Assembly: GCA_030018555.1 (NCBI GenBank)
Contig: JASEHY010000005.1
Span: forward strand, 1-18,569
DNA length: 18,569 nucleotides
From: Planctomycetota bacterium
GTDB lineage: Bacteria; Planctomycetota; MHYJ01; JACQXL01
Reading direction: 5' to 3'
Below, piece after piece: positions 1 to 7,566 of the stretch (positions are counted from its first letter, which is position 1; every line of letters starts with the position of its first letter). The notes under the pieces were generated by a model. The model was not told the origin of the DNA. It ran no database searches and worked only from the letters and a program-made list of their open reading frames with translations. The translations under genes and the position numbers were made by a program.

Positions 1-90
1 ATCCTGTCCTTCTCCCGATGGACATCGGGACAGAGGGATAAGGACAGGATCCCGTCCTTACAGGATCCCGTAGGGATAGGGACGAAACGC
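1..90. repeat. Nested hairpin repeat, copy 1 (ATCCTGTCCT family)
   Basis: Perfect outer arms ATCCTGTCCT (1-10) and AGGACAGGAT (41-50) enclose a second palindrome, TCCCGATG (13-20) with CATCGGGA (23-30). Bases 1-50 are identical to 7850-7899. After position 50 this copy carries an extra 16-bp stretch that repeats AGGATCCCGT before rejoining the sequence shared with the second copy (AGGATCCCGTAGGGATAGGG). It is non-coding here. Confidence 0.85.
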
Positions 91-97
91 CCCCCTC

Positions 98-206
98 TGT
101 CATTCCCGTGAAAACGGGAATCCAGTAATTCCCGATGGGTCTGGATTCCTGCTTTCGTCCCTGTTCGTCCCTGTTTGCAGGGATCCTGACGAGGACAGGA
201 ATGACA
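98..206. repeat. Palindromic element with CATTCCCG arms
   Basis: Terminal arms TGTCATTCC (98-106) and GGAATGACA (198-206) are perfect inverted repeats. Just inside the left end is a hairpin, TTCCCGT (103-109) / ACGGGAA (114-120), with a GAAA loop. AATCCAG (119-125) is mirrored by CTGGATT (141-147). A 10-bp tandem repeat TTCGTCCCTG occurs twice at 154-173. The family (CATTCCCG...CGGGAATCCAG) is widespread in unrelated bacterial genomes as a MITE-like repeat. No gene is present. Confidence 0.75.
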
Positions 207-224
207 CAGAAAGGAGTCCAAAGT

Positions 225-350
225 TTATGAATAATTCGGGCTAAGGCGGATGCCTTTGGCACCGATATTGAGCAGAACGGGATTAGCACCCCTGAGAATT
301 TTACCGACCGTGTACGAGGTTATAGTCTGAATGTGTAACCCCGTTCTACC
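225..350 (-). other. Open but start-less frame, possible decayed gene end
   Basis: The minus strand is open from after the stop at 351-353 to a TAA at 225-227, with no ATG, GTG or TTG start. The C-terminal part reads VGKILRGANPVLL, loosely reminiscent of the end of ABC transporter substrate-binding (TrpX-type) proteins, then diverges. It overlaps the inverted repeat at 267-355, so the resemblance may be accidental. This is either a degenerate gene end or simply repeat sequence. Confidence 0.2.
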
Positions 351-355
351 TCAAT
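267..355. repeat. Imperfect inverted-repeat element with AGAACGGG arms
   Basis: ATTGAGCAGAACGGGATTAG and following bases (267-289) pair with 333-355, whose reverse complement begins ATTGAGGTAGAACGGGGTTA. The arms differ by about three changes and small indels and enclose a core of about 43 bp. The element lies just 3' of the zinc-ribbon gene and could act as a transcript-end hairpin, although no T-run follows. Confidence 0.6.
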
Positions 356-361
356 TGTTTT

Positions 362-670
362 TTATCTGTTTGGAGTAAAGCCTGTAGATGCTCTGTTTTT
401 AGCAAAGCAAGAGTCACAGTATACAGGCCTGTTCAGTCTTGGTTTAAACGGCACAGTTGTGGGTTGTCCACAACCTGCACAGGTTACTTCGGTCCGAGAA
501 TATTCTCTTGGCCTACTATTACCGTCAAATTGTCTGCGACGACTCTGACGGCAGGTTGGACAACGTTTCGGCTCGTTTCTGTAACCTTTTTCCTGGTGGA
601 ATTGCTGTTCCTGTTCGGTGTAGGCAAAATCACTGCCGCATTCCACGCATTTCAGTTGTTTGTCCGCCAT
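362..670 (-). CDS. Two-zinc-ribbon small protein (CxxC-x17-CxxC)
   Basis: A 102-residue protein with two zinc-binding modules. The N-terminal one has CVEC (8-11) and CPTC (37-40), as in the zf-trcl probable zinc-ribbon family. The second has CAGC, exactly 17 residues, then CDSC, matching the CxxC-x17-CxxC domain (TIGR04272 type). A basic SRRRQ stretch links them and suggests nucleic-acid binding, which is inference. Function is unknown in the family. The ATG at 670 is preceded by AAAGGAG about 9 bases upstream. It follows the RND pump gene but has its own candidate promoter, so it is probably transcribed separately. Confidence 0.88.
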   Translation of the reverse strand: MADKQLKCVECGSDFAYTEQEQQFHQEKGYRNEPKRCPTCRQSRRRQFDGNSRPREYSRTEVTCAGCGQPTTVPFKPRLNRPVYCDSCFAKNRASTGFTPNR

Positions 671-740
671 GTATCCTTTCTCCTTTCGTCTCTTGGCCTC
701 AGGGTATCCAAGAACTTTTTTAAGTTAAGTTATATATATT

Positions 741-767
741 CTTATATTATATTCGTCTATTTGTCAA
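741..767 (-). promoter_or_regulatory. Candidate sigma70 promoter for the zinc-ribbon gene
   Basis: On the minus strand a perfect TTGACA (767-762) is followed after 15 bp by TATAAG (746-741) in very AT-rich DNA. A TATAAT is also present but only 10 bp from the -35. The spacing is short, so the assignment is moderate. It lies in the 116-bp gap between the pump gene and the zinc-ribbon gene. Confidence 0.4.
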
Positions 768-786
768 GAAAATAATAAATAATAGA

Positions 787-3700
787 TTATTTTTTGTTTC
801 TATTAAAAATAGCATAAAGAACAGGTACCAGAATGAGAGTAACCACCACAGAGAATAATAGCCCTCCCAGTATAGTGGTGCCGAGGGGTCGCCAACTTTC
901 TGTGCCTTCGCCCGTACGCAGAGCCATCGGTAGAAGCCCGAAGGCCGTTGTCAATGTCGTCATTAATATCGGTCTCAGTCGCCGCCTGCCTGATTCTATC
1001 ACTGCATCAACGAGATTCATCCCGTAGCCACCATCAGCAACATTCCTTCTTAACAAATTAATATAGTCAACCAATACGATAGCATTATTAACCACGACAC
1101 CAATAAGAATAACAGACCCCAAGAGGGAGACTATACTTATCGGATAACCTCTGATAAATAGAGATAGGAATACCCCGCTGAACCCGAAAGGCACTGCAAA
1201 AATGATAATAAATGGATGAAGAAGCGACTCAAATTGGCTTGCCATTACCGCATAGACCAGAAAAACACTCAATATCATAAGAAACCCCAAATCTCTGAAT
1301 GATTTTTTCTGTTCCTTAACCAAGCCACCAAATTTAATACTGACACCGTCAGGAAGCACTATTTTAGACACCTCTTTTTCTACTGCTTGAGATACTTCTC
1401 CCAGGGTGCGCCCATATAAATTTGCTTCTACTCTGACCACACGGGTCTGATTTTTCCTTTCTATCTCAATCGCTCCGAGGTCCTCTTCTATTCTGGCAAT
1501 ATTATATAAAGGGATATTCTGGGATGGTTGTCCCGCCATTGATGGCGTTGAAATAAGGGCTTCTGTCACATCATCAATATAACGACGGTCTTCTGGTCTT
1601 AATCTAACAAAAATATTATATTCACGACCACCTTCACGGTAGGTAGAAACAGTTCTCCCGTAGAAATAAGTTCTTAGTGTATTGGCGATATAATTCCTGC
1701 TTAATCCAAGAGTAGATGCCTTATCAACGTCAATCTTAACCTTCCATTCTGGCTTGGCGATATCACGACTGATATCGGCGTCAGCGGTGCCGGGAGTTCT
1801 TTCCATAATATCTTTTATCTGTGCGGCAATGCGGTTAGTAGTGTCAATATTGTCGCCATAGACCTCAACCGCAAGCGCCTTACCACCGCCGGTTAATAAC
1901 TGCGCCATCGGGTCACCACTTTTTACATCCCATTTGACGATACCCGGTATAGTAACAAGTTTCTTTCTTATTTCCTGTGATATCTCCTTATCAGAGCGAT
2001 TACGTTTATTAACCTTTACTAATTTTGCCCCTATCATCACCACATTGACTCCCTCTTTCATTCCCATCATAGAACCACCTAATCCAACTGTCCCTGTGCG
2101 TGTGTATAAAGCGATCATATCCTTTCCGCATACTTCATAGAAGACTCTCTCCGCTTCTTTACCGATGCGAAGTGACTCTTCCATCCGCTTGCCCGGGGGC
2201 AGTTCTATGGTAGCCCTTAAGTCACCTGTATCTTCTTCAGGAAAGAATTCGCTACCTAATAATCCTAACGGTAAAGGCAGTATCGCGATTATGAATATGA
2301 CTATTGCAATAATTATCGTTAGTGTTTTATGATTCAACGCCCAGATAAGAATAGAGGAGTAAAAGTTTTCTACATTTAGATACCACCCTTTTTTCTTCTG
2401 GAACACATCAGATGAGAAAGTCAATAATCGTGAAGCGAGCATAGGTGTGAAAGTCAAGGCGGTCAGTAAAGATGCCAAGATAGTAACAATTACCATCACA
2501 CCTAATTCTTTAAATATAATTCCCGTAATACCTTTAAGGAATATTAGAGGGATAAATACTACAACAGTAGAAAGAGCCGAAGCAGTCACGGCAAGACCAA
2601 CTTCAGAAGCACCAATAATCGCTGCCTTATGCTGTTCAACCCCCCTGGCACGATGAGAAAATATATTCTCCAGCACCACAATGGCATTGTCCACGACTAT
2701 ACCGATAGCGATAGCAATACTTGCCAGCGACATCATATTAATCGTCTTGCCCCAGAGATGAAGGAAAACAAATGAAGAAATAAGCGAAAATGGGATAGTC
2801 AACGCAACAATAAAACTTGACCTAATTTCCCTCAGGAAGGCAAAAGTAATAATAATGACCAGAACTCCGCCAAATAGAATCGTCTGGGTGAGATTATCCA
2901 AAGTAGTGTTAATAAAATCAGCCATATTAAACATTTCAATCATCTGGATGTCCGAAGGCATACGTTGTTTTATACTTTCAAGTTTATCATATACTTTGGC
3001 GCAAACCTCATTCGTATTCGCCCCTGATTGTTTCTGGATAAACACCATCATACCGGGGTTCTCGTTGACATAAACCAGACCGGACGGGTCTTGAAAATCA
3101 TCTTTAATCACAGCAATATCTTTCAATCTGATGGGAGAAGGGATTTTCATACCGGTCATCTTTATAATAGTTTCACCGATTTCAGACACATCCTTATATT
3201 CGCCCTGGGTTCGGATAGCATATTCATTAGAACCCTCTTTCAAACTCCCTGCTGGAAGGGAATAGTTATGGGCAATAATGGCTGATTGGACTTCGTTGAT
3301 AGAGATGCCGTAGGCAATAAGTTTCCCCTTATCAATCTCCACATTTATCTGTCGCTGGAGTCCGCCGATAAGTTGAACCGCACCAACGCCTTCAATCTGT
3401 TTTAGAGAAGTTGCGAGTTCTTTATCAAGTATCTCATACAGTTTCTCCCAACTCTCTCTGGCAGTTACACCCCACCCAACAATAGGCAGAGCAGTAGTGG
3501 AAAACTTTATAATAATCGGTTCATCCGCATCATCAGGCAATTTCATCTTGGTGAAACTCAACCTTTCTCTTATTTCATTTGACGCCTCATCAAGATTCGT
3601 TCCCCAATTGAAACGGCAGACCACCGCTGACATCCCTTCACGGGAATAGGATGTAAGGTCTGTAATATTGGTAATAATAGAAAGGTCGTTCTCTATATGT

Positions 3701-3894
3701 TTAGTTACTGATGTTTCCACATCCTCGGCAGAGGCGCCACGATAAGAAGTAAGAACAGAAATAGATGGAAATTCCATCTCAGGCATCAGGTCAATGGGCA
3801 GAGAAATGATGGACATTACTCCGAGGACAATAAGCCCGAGGAAGAGCATCAGGTTTGTTACCGCTCGCTTGACGCCAAATTCTGATAAAAGCAT
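787..3894 (-). CDS. RND efflux pump, inner-membrane permease (HAE1/AcrB type)
   Basis: 1035 residues, the normal length for an AcrB/MdtB-like proton-driven efflux permease. The N-terminal TM1 region is followed by LPIDLMPEMEFPSI (about 32-45), typical of the family, then the first periplasmic porter loop and TM segments from about 337. TM4 carries GIVVDNAIVVLEN (398-410). D402 corresponds to the first of the two AcrB proton-relay aspartates, and the second position is Asn (403). This VDN form is common in SwrC/YerP-like pumps. The second half repeats the fold, with GVVVNNAIVLVDYIN in TM10. It is the last gene of the TetR-OMF-adaptor-pump set. The ATG at 3894 has only a weak ribosome site because a palindromic element fills the upstream gap. 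Substrate cannot be told from sequence. Confidence 0.95.
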   Translation of the reverse strand: MLLSEFGVKRAVTNLMLFLGLIVLGVMSIISLPIDLMPEMEFPSISVLTSYRGASAEDVETSVTKHIENDLSIITNITDLTSYSREGMSAVVCRFNWGTNLDEASNEIRERLSFTKMKLPDDADEPIIIKFSTTALPIVGWGVTARESWEKLYEILDKELATSLKQIEGVGAVQLIGGLQRQINVEIDKGKLIAYGISINEVQSAIIAHNYSLPAGSLKEGSNEYAIRTQGEYKDVSEIGETIIKMTGMKIPSPIRLKDIAVIKDDFQDPSGLVYVNENPGMMVFIQKQSGANTNEVCAKVYDKLESIKQRMPSDIQMIEMFNMADFINTTLDNLTQTILFGGVLVIIITFAFLREIRSSFIVALTIPFSLISSFVFLHLWGKTINMMSLASIAIAIGIVVDNAIVVLENIFSHRARGVEQHKAAIIGASEVGLAVTASALSTVVVFIPLIFLKGITGIIFKELGVMVIVTILASLLTALTFTPMLASRLLTFSSDVFQKKKGWYLNVENFYSSILIWALNHKTLTIIIAIVIFIIAILPLPLGLLGSEFFPEEDTGDLRATIELPPGKRMEESLRIGKEAERVFYEVCGKDMIALYTRTGTVGLGGSMMGMKEGVNVVMIGAKLVKVNKRNRSDKEISQEIRKKLVTIPGIVKWDVKSGDPMAQLLTGGGKALAVEVYGDNIDTTNRIAAQIKDIMERTPGTADADISRDIAKPEWKVKIDVDKASTLGLSRNYIANTLRTYFYGRTVSTYREGGREYNIFVRLRPEDRRYIDDVTEALISTPSMAGQPSQNIPLYNIARIEEDLGAIEIERKNQTRVVRVEANLYGRTLGEVSQAVEKEVSKIVLPDGVSIKFGGLVKEQKKSFRDLGFLMILSVFLVYAVMASQFESLLHPFIIIFAVPFGFSGVFLSLFIRGYPISIVSLLGSVILIGVVVNNAIVLVDYINLLRRNVADGGYGMNLVDAVIESGRRRLRPILMTTLTTAFGLLPMALRTGEGTESWRPLGTTILGGLLFSVVVTLILVPVLYAIFNRNKK

Positions 3895-3914
3895 ATACTA
3901 CTTCGTTCTTTCTT

Positions 3915-4000
3915 AGAGCCAGTTGGACAACCCCCTTTTATTCCCCTCCCGCCAAGGCGGGATTAAGGGGGATTTTTAGGTGGTTGTCATTACTGGCTCT
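3915..4000. repeat. Nested palindrome AGAGCCAGT with AACCCCC core
   Basis: Outer arms AGAGCCAGT (3915-3923) and ACTGGCTCT (3992-4000) enclose a second element with arms GACAACC / GGTTGTC and an innermost CCCGCC-AA-GGCGGG stem (3948-3961). The right outer arm encodes the last residues and stop codon of the adaptor gene. The same outer arms with a different core occur at 6661-6696. Confidence 0.85.
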
Positions 4001-5321
4001 TATCCTGTAAGGGGTTGGTTATTTTCACCCTACATCCATCATAAATATGAGACCCTACCGACTCAATTATCTTTTCTCCGCCGGCTAATCCCTCTTTTAT
4101 TTCTATCATACCCCTGGAATAGATACCTGTCTTAACCGGTACTTTTTTAGCAATCTCGCCATTTAGAATATATACTATATACCCTTTAGTGTTGCTGTCT
4201 ATCAGCCCATACATTATCATATCCTTCGGAATCGCAATAATATCTTTTCTCAAATCAATAACCAATTCAATTCTGGCAAACATACCTGCTTTAAGAAAGC
4301 CATCCTGATTATCTAATTCTATCTCTATCTCAACATTCCTCGTGCGAGGGTCAACTGAAGGTGCAACATAAGAAACAACGCCCTCAAAGGTCTTTTGTGG
4401 ATAAGCATCAACATTAACCAATGCCTCTGTCCCTGACGGGACTGCTCCACCCGTTCCGGGTTCTCGCTCAGAGAACCCGTCAGGGTTCGTGGAGTTGATG
4501 CTCCCGCCCCACTCCAGCGGGGCGAGGCTCTCGCCTCGTCTCCGCCGAGGCGGAGCGGGCGCCCTGATGGGCGGCGCCCCGTAAGGGGTCCGAGCGGTAT
4601 GGATTCTCCCCACCATAATCTCAGGTATAGTAGTTGATACCTTTACAACTTCATCCTGAATAATGGTAAAAACAGGTCTCTGAGACGTAACCATATCGCC
4701 GATTTCAACCTCTTTCTGAGAGATAACGCCTGATATTGGTGCTTTAATATGTGCTTCATCCCCCTGTATCTTTGCCTGTTGAATAACCGCATCTAATTGC
4801 TTTATCTGAGCCAGAGTTGCTTCCTTCTGAGCAAGTGCGGTCTTATATTGGGTCTCTATCTGGTCTTTCCTTGACTCCGAAACCGCTCCTTCCTTGCTCA
4901 GGTTGGTGATACGAGCAAGTTCCTTTTCTAAATTAGATAGATTTATCTCAATCTGTTTTAATTGCGCCTGAGCCATCTCACGGCTGGCTTGAGATTGCTC
5001 CATCTGTGCCTTTATCAGAGAATGCTCCACGACCAGCAAAATCTGACCAGCCGTAACCTTCTCTCCCGTCCTAACAATCATCTTTTCTACCCGACCGCTT
5101 ACTTTACTATAAACATCCACCTGCTTTATTGCCTTTACTGTGCCGAAACAAGTTGTGGTCTCTAATAAACTTGTTTTCTGAACTTCACTGACTACCACTG
5201 GAATGACCTTTTCCTTATTGTTATTATCAACTGCTTTAGCACCTTTAACCCGCTTTACTACAAGGACAACCCCGCCGATAATTAGAAGCACTATTACCAG
5301 AACAATGACTAATTTCTTCAT
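3990..5321 (-). CDS. RND periplasmic adaptor (HlyD/MFP family) with in-frame repeat insertion
   Basis: A 443-residue membrane fusion protein linking the inner-membrane pump to the TolC-like channel. Residues 4-23 form an N-terminal membrane anchor. The lipoyl half-motif (VSGRVEKMIVRTGEKVTAGQ, 74-93) is followed by an alpha-helical hairpin (about 100-185), the second lipoyl half (HIKAPISGVISQKEVEIGD, 191-209), and the beta-barrel with VNVDAYPQKTFEGVVSYVAPSVDPRTRN. Residues about 241-295 are a Pro/Arg/Gly-rich stretch foreign to the family, encoded by GC-rich palindromes at about 4437-4600 that keep the frame. Without it the length (about 390) would be typical. GGGAG lies about 8 bases before the ATG. 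The C-terminal DKSQ and the stop codon come from the AGAGCCAGT palindrome. Confidence 0.93.
   Translation of the reverse strand: MKKLVIVLVIVLLIIGGVVLVVKRVKGAKAVDNNNKEKVIPVVVSEVQKTSLLETTTCFGTVKAIKQVDVYSKVSGRVEKMIVRTGEKVTAGQILLVVEHSLIKAQMEQSQASREMAQAQLKQIEINLSNLEKELARITNLSKEGAVSESRKDQIETQYKTALAQKEATLAQIKQLDAVIQQAKIQGDEAHIKAPISGVISQKEVEIGDMVTSQRPVFTIIQDEVVKVSTTIPEIMVGRIHTARTPYGAPPIRAPAPPRRRRGESLAPLEWGGSINSTNPDGFSEREPGTGGAVPSGTEALVNVDAYPQKTFEGVVSYVAPSVDPRTRNVEIEIELDNQDGFLKAGMFARIELVIDLRKDIIAIPKDMIMYGLIDSNTKGYIVYILNGEIAKKVPVKTGIYSRGMIEIKEGLAGGEKIIESVGSHIYDGCRVKITNPLQDKSQ
4437..4600. repeat. Cluster of four palindromes inserted in the adaptor gene
   Basis: Four hairpins lie end to end: CTCCAC/GTGGAG (4445-4494), containing CCCGTTCCGGGTTCTCGC, which is shared with 18440-18457; GCCCC/GGGGC (about 4506-4524); CTCGCCTCGTCTCCG (4530-4544) with CGGAGCGGGCG (4551-4561), shared with the Obg joint; and CCCC-GTAA-GGGG near 4577-4588. 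Total length is compatible with the reading frame and it contains no stop in that frame. GC content is far above the flanking gene. Confidence 0.8.
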
Positions 5322-5343
5322 AATGTTTCTCTCCCGCTCATTT

Positions 5344-5413
5344 ACCCCGTTAGAAGTAATCCCGAAAGCATTCGGGATGCCCCCGACCTTCGGCGAAGGA
5401 CTTCTAACGGGGT
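5344..5413. repeat. Palindromic element ACCCCGTTAGAAGT with two inner hairpins
   Basis: Perfect 14-bp outer arms ACCCCGTTAGAAGT (5344-5357) and ACTTCTAACGGGGT (5400-5413) enclose TCCCGAA/TTCGGGA (5360-5377) and CCTTCG-G-CGAAGG (5387-5399). It fills the gap between the OMF and adaptor genes, and its right edge encodes the last residues of the OMF frame (NKPR). The right arm recurs at 12465-12478. Confidence 0.85.
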
Positions 5414-6879
5414 TTATTTATTACCCAATCAACACTCGCCTTTGCCAGAGCATATTGATATACTGCCTGGATATAATTTTTGGAGGCGGTGTCCAGTGCC
5501 ATCTGGGCATCCATTACCTCAAGTTGAGTATTTACGCCGTTCTTATAGCCAATCTCTGCAAGTCGTAATCCTTCCCCTGCTTGTTTTACATTATCCTTTT
5601 GTGAGTTGATGAGAGCCAGAGCATCTTTAAGACCCAGTAGTGATTGTGTTAATTCAAGCCGAATCTTCTCCTTCAAATCAGTCAGCATCAATTCTGACTG
5701 CACAAATGCTGATGTCTCCTGACGGATTCTGGCACTGACCCTTCCGCCTTCTGAAACAGGTATGGAAATGAGCGCCATAATATTCCAGTAGGTGCCCCAT
5801 TCACTCATCCCCATAACCTTACGCGAGGGCTTCTCATCCCCATAATTATATATTAATGAAAAAGTAGGATAATTCTCTGCCTTTGCTAAATTCAACAACT
5901 CATTTTGCAGTTCTATTTTCATCTGGGTGGCTCTTAAATCCGCCCTGTTGCTAAACGCCAATCTTTCCATCTCCTGATATAAAGGTGATAATGCTTCATA
6001 AGAAAGTTTATCCGAAAGAACCAGACCCTCCGACTCCTCAAGAGGTAATCCAATCAGATTAACAAGATATAATTTGCTTCTCTGGAGGGTGGACTGGCTC
6101 TGGATTCTCAAGGCGCGGATATTGGATAACTGCACCCCTGAACGAAGCACATCATAATTAGATACCATCCCTTCCTTATATTGTTTCTGCACTGTCTCAA
6201 AATGGGCAGAAATTACCTCTTCACTCTTTAGATTGACCCTCAATATTTCCTCATTAAGCAGAACATCATAATATGCCTTTTTAATCTGAAATATGAGGGT
6301 CCGGAGAAAATCATCCTTCTGTGCGGACTGTATTGATTGCCCTATCCTGGCAGACCTTATCCCTGCCCTAATACGACCACCTGCATAAAGGGTCTGCCTT
6401 ATGGATAACTCTGCGCTATAATTATCAAGAGAACCCATCTCTATTGGCTTGAGACCGGGCACTGGCATTGTAAAAGACTGCACTTCGTCAACCCTTCTAT
6501 AACTGACATTAGCAGAAACGCTCGGATATTGACGCGACTCTGCCTCAGATACCCTTGCCGACGCCTGATTCTCTCCCTCTTCAACCAATAACAACTGGCG
6601 ATTATTCTTAAGGGCAATCTCAATACTCTCATCAAGAGAAACCGTCTTACCTTCCTTTTTAGAGCCAGTTAGTCCCGCAGGGACTTTACTGGCTCTTATC
6701 CCGACTATTCCGTCGAGGGACGAACCTGCATCTACTTGCAGTGAGAGAAGCGAACCTGTATCAACCGCTGATAAATCTAGCCCCTGCATACTGCTTTGGG
6801 ACGCAGGAAGCAAGCAGGGGCTGGATAAACACCAGATACCAACTATACCAACAACCAAAAACCATCTAAATCTTCTCAT
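5404..6879 (-). CDS. TolC-like outer membrane efflux protein
   Basis: A 491-residue outer membrane factor, the channel component of the efflux system. A basic, hydrophobic signal peptide spans about 1-27 (RRFRWFLVVGIVGIWCLSS). The mature domain has the two OEP repeats: VSLDESIEIALKNNRQLLLVEEG (80-102) starts the first and the ISIPVSEGGRVSARIRQ region starts the second, ending with the usual NGVNTQLEVMDAQMALDTA helix. Residues 28-78 are extra compared with family members. They are encoded partly by palindromes (6661-6696 and 6779-6822) and by a repeated GCGAACCTG-like unit. The ATG at 6879 lies right beside an ATTCGTGG repeat and has no clear ribosome site, so translation may be weak or the repeat has replaced it. 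Confidence 0.93.
   Translation of the reverse strand: MRRFRWFLVVGIVGIWCLSSPCLLPASQSSMQGLDLSAVDTGSLLSLQVDAGSSLDGIVGIRASKVPAGLTGSKKEGKTVSLDESIEIALKNNRQLLLVEEGENQASARVSEAESRQYPSVSANVSYRRVDEVQSFTMPVPGLKPIEMGSLDNYSAELSIRQTLYAGGRIRAGIRSARIGQSIQSAQKDDFLRTLIFQIKKAYYDVLLNEEILRVNLKSEEVISAHFETVQKQYKEGMVSNYDVLRSGVQLSNIRALRIQSQSTLQRSKLYLVNLIGLPLEESEGLVLSDKLSYEALSPLYQEMERLAFSNRADLRATQMKIELQNELLNLAKAENYPTFSLIYNYGDEKPSRKVMGMSEWGTYWNIMALISIPVSEGGRVSARIRQETSAFVQSELMLTDLKEKIRLELTQSLLGLKDALALINSQKDNVKQAGEGLRLAEIGYKNGVNTQLEVMDAQMALDTASKNYIQAVYQYALAKASVDWVINKPR
6661..6696. repeat. AGAGCCAGT palindrome inside the OMF gene
   Basis: Outer arms AGAGCCAGT (6661-6669) and ACTGGCTCT (6688-6696) surround a stem AGTCCC-GCA-GGGACT (6671-6685). 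It is translated in frame as about RASKVPAGLTGSK (residues 62-74). The outer arms equal those at 3915-4000, while the core is different. Confidence 0.8.
6779..6822. repeat. Palindrome in the OMF signal-peptide region
   Basis: AGCCCCTGC (6779-6787) pairs perfectly with GCAGGGGCT (6814-6822). Inside, TGCTT (6792-6796) pairs with AAGCA (6808-6812). It encodes the predicted cleavage region of the signal peptide (about CLLPASQSSMQG). Confidence 0.55.
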
Positions 6880-6882
6880 ATT

Positions 6883-6937
6883 ATTCGTGGTATTCGTCCA
6901 ATTCGCCCAGCACCCGTACGGGTGCTGGGTTCGTGTT
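6883..6937. repeat. ATTCGT 9-bp repeat interrupted by a perfect 24-bp palindrome
   Basis: Three 9-bp units ATTCGTNNN start at 6883, 6892 and 6901. The third is split by a perfect palindrome at 6906-6929 (left half CCCAGCACCCGT). TTCG stands on both sides (6902-6905 and 6930-6933), as a target duplication would. It fills the gap between the TetR and OMF genes. Confidence 0.8.
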
Positions 6938-7551
6938 TATACTTTCCTATACGGTAACAAAAGACCGTTAATAAATACCTCCTCAAGATATTTACCTCTT
7001 TCAATAATGGTTTTATGTCTGCTCCCTAAAAAGGCGGAAAAAAGAATACCTTCAAATGTATCGCCGAGCAGAGTAGCAATGGCTTTAGGTGATATCTTCT
7101 TTATTAGACCCCGGTCAATACACTGCTGGACTAATACCTCGCTTAACTTCAACCCCCTGGAAGAATATTTAAGATAAAGTTGTCTTGCCCGTTCCCTGTA
7201 TGCACTGCGATAGTGAATAAAGATTTCCAGAAGGTGCATATTTTTACTAAAGAACTCTATGTGTGTTCTGATAATGACTTTAAGTCTCTCAAGCGGATTG
7301 GTAATACCTGTTGTTTTATCTGCTATGGCATTCGCTAATTGGCGCATCATCTGTTCCATCACTGCGCTGAACAATTTCTCTTTGGAGGGAAAATAGCGAT
7401 AGATGGTGCCTTTACCAACCCCTAACTTATCCGCGATGCGCTCCATATCAACCAGATGATAGTTCTGTATAGCGAACATCTCGGTCGCAATTCCAAGGAT
7501 TTCTTGTCTACGGCGGTCTCTAATCTCTTTATTCCTTTTAGTCCGTTTCAT
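6937..7551 (-). CDS. TetR/AcrR-family transcriptional regulator
   Basis: 204 residues. The N-terminal helix-turn-helix is clear: RQEILGIATEMFAIQNYHLV (15-34), then MERIADKLGVGKGTIYRYF (36-54) and PSKEKLF. The C-terminal two thirds is the helical ligand-binding and dimerisation domain, too variable to name an inducer. It is the first gene of the efflux set on the same strand, the usual arrangement for a local repressor of a pump. A semi-palindromic candidate operator lies upstream at 7733-7748. The ATG at 7551 has no strong ribosome site. The final residues are encoded next to the interrupted ATTCGT repeat. Confidence 0.93.
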   Translation of the reverse strand: MKRTKRNKEIRDRRRQEILGIATEMFAIQNYHLVDMERIADKLGVGKGTIYRYFPSKEKLFSAVMEQMMRQLANAIADKTTGITNPLERLKVIIRTHIEFFSKNMHLLEIFIHYRSAYRERARQLYLKYSSRGLKLSEVLVQQCIDRGLIKKISPKAIATLLGDTFEGILFSAFLGSRHKTIIERGKYLEEVFINGLLLPYRKV

Positions 7552-7566
7552 AACAATAAAACTGCA

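Noticed and set aside
401..403. Asn instead of Asp in TM4 of the RND pump (residue 403) as a loss-of-function sign; numbers here are residues, the gene is at 787-3894
   Set aside because: The VDN form is common in functional SwrC-type members, and the first Asp is kept.
457..775. Plus-strand open frames opposite the zinc-ribbon gene
   Set aside because: They are antisense to a gene with clear zinc motifs, and have no ribosome site or recognisable domain.
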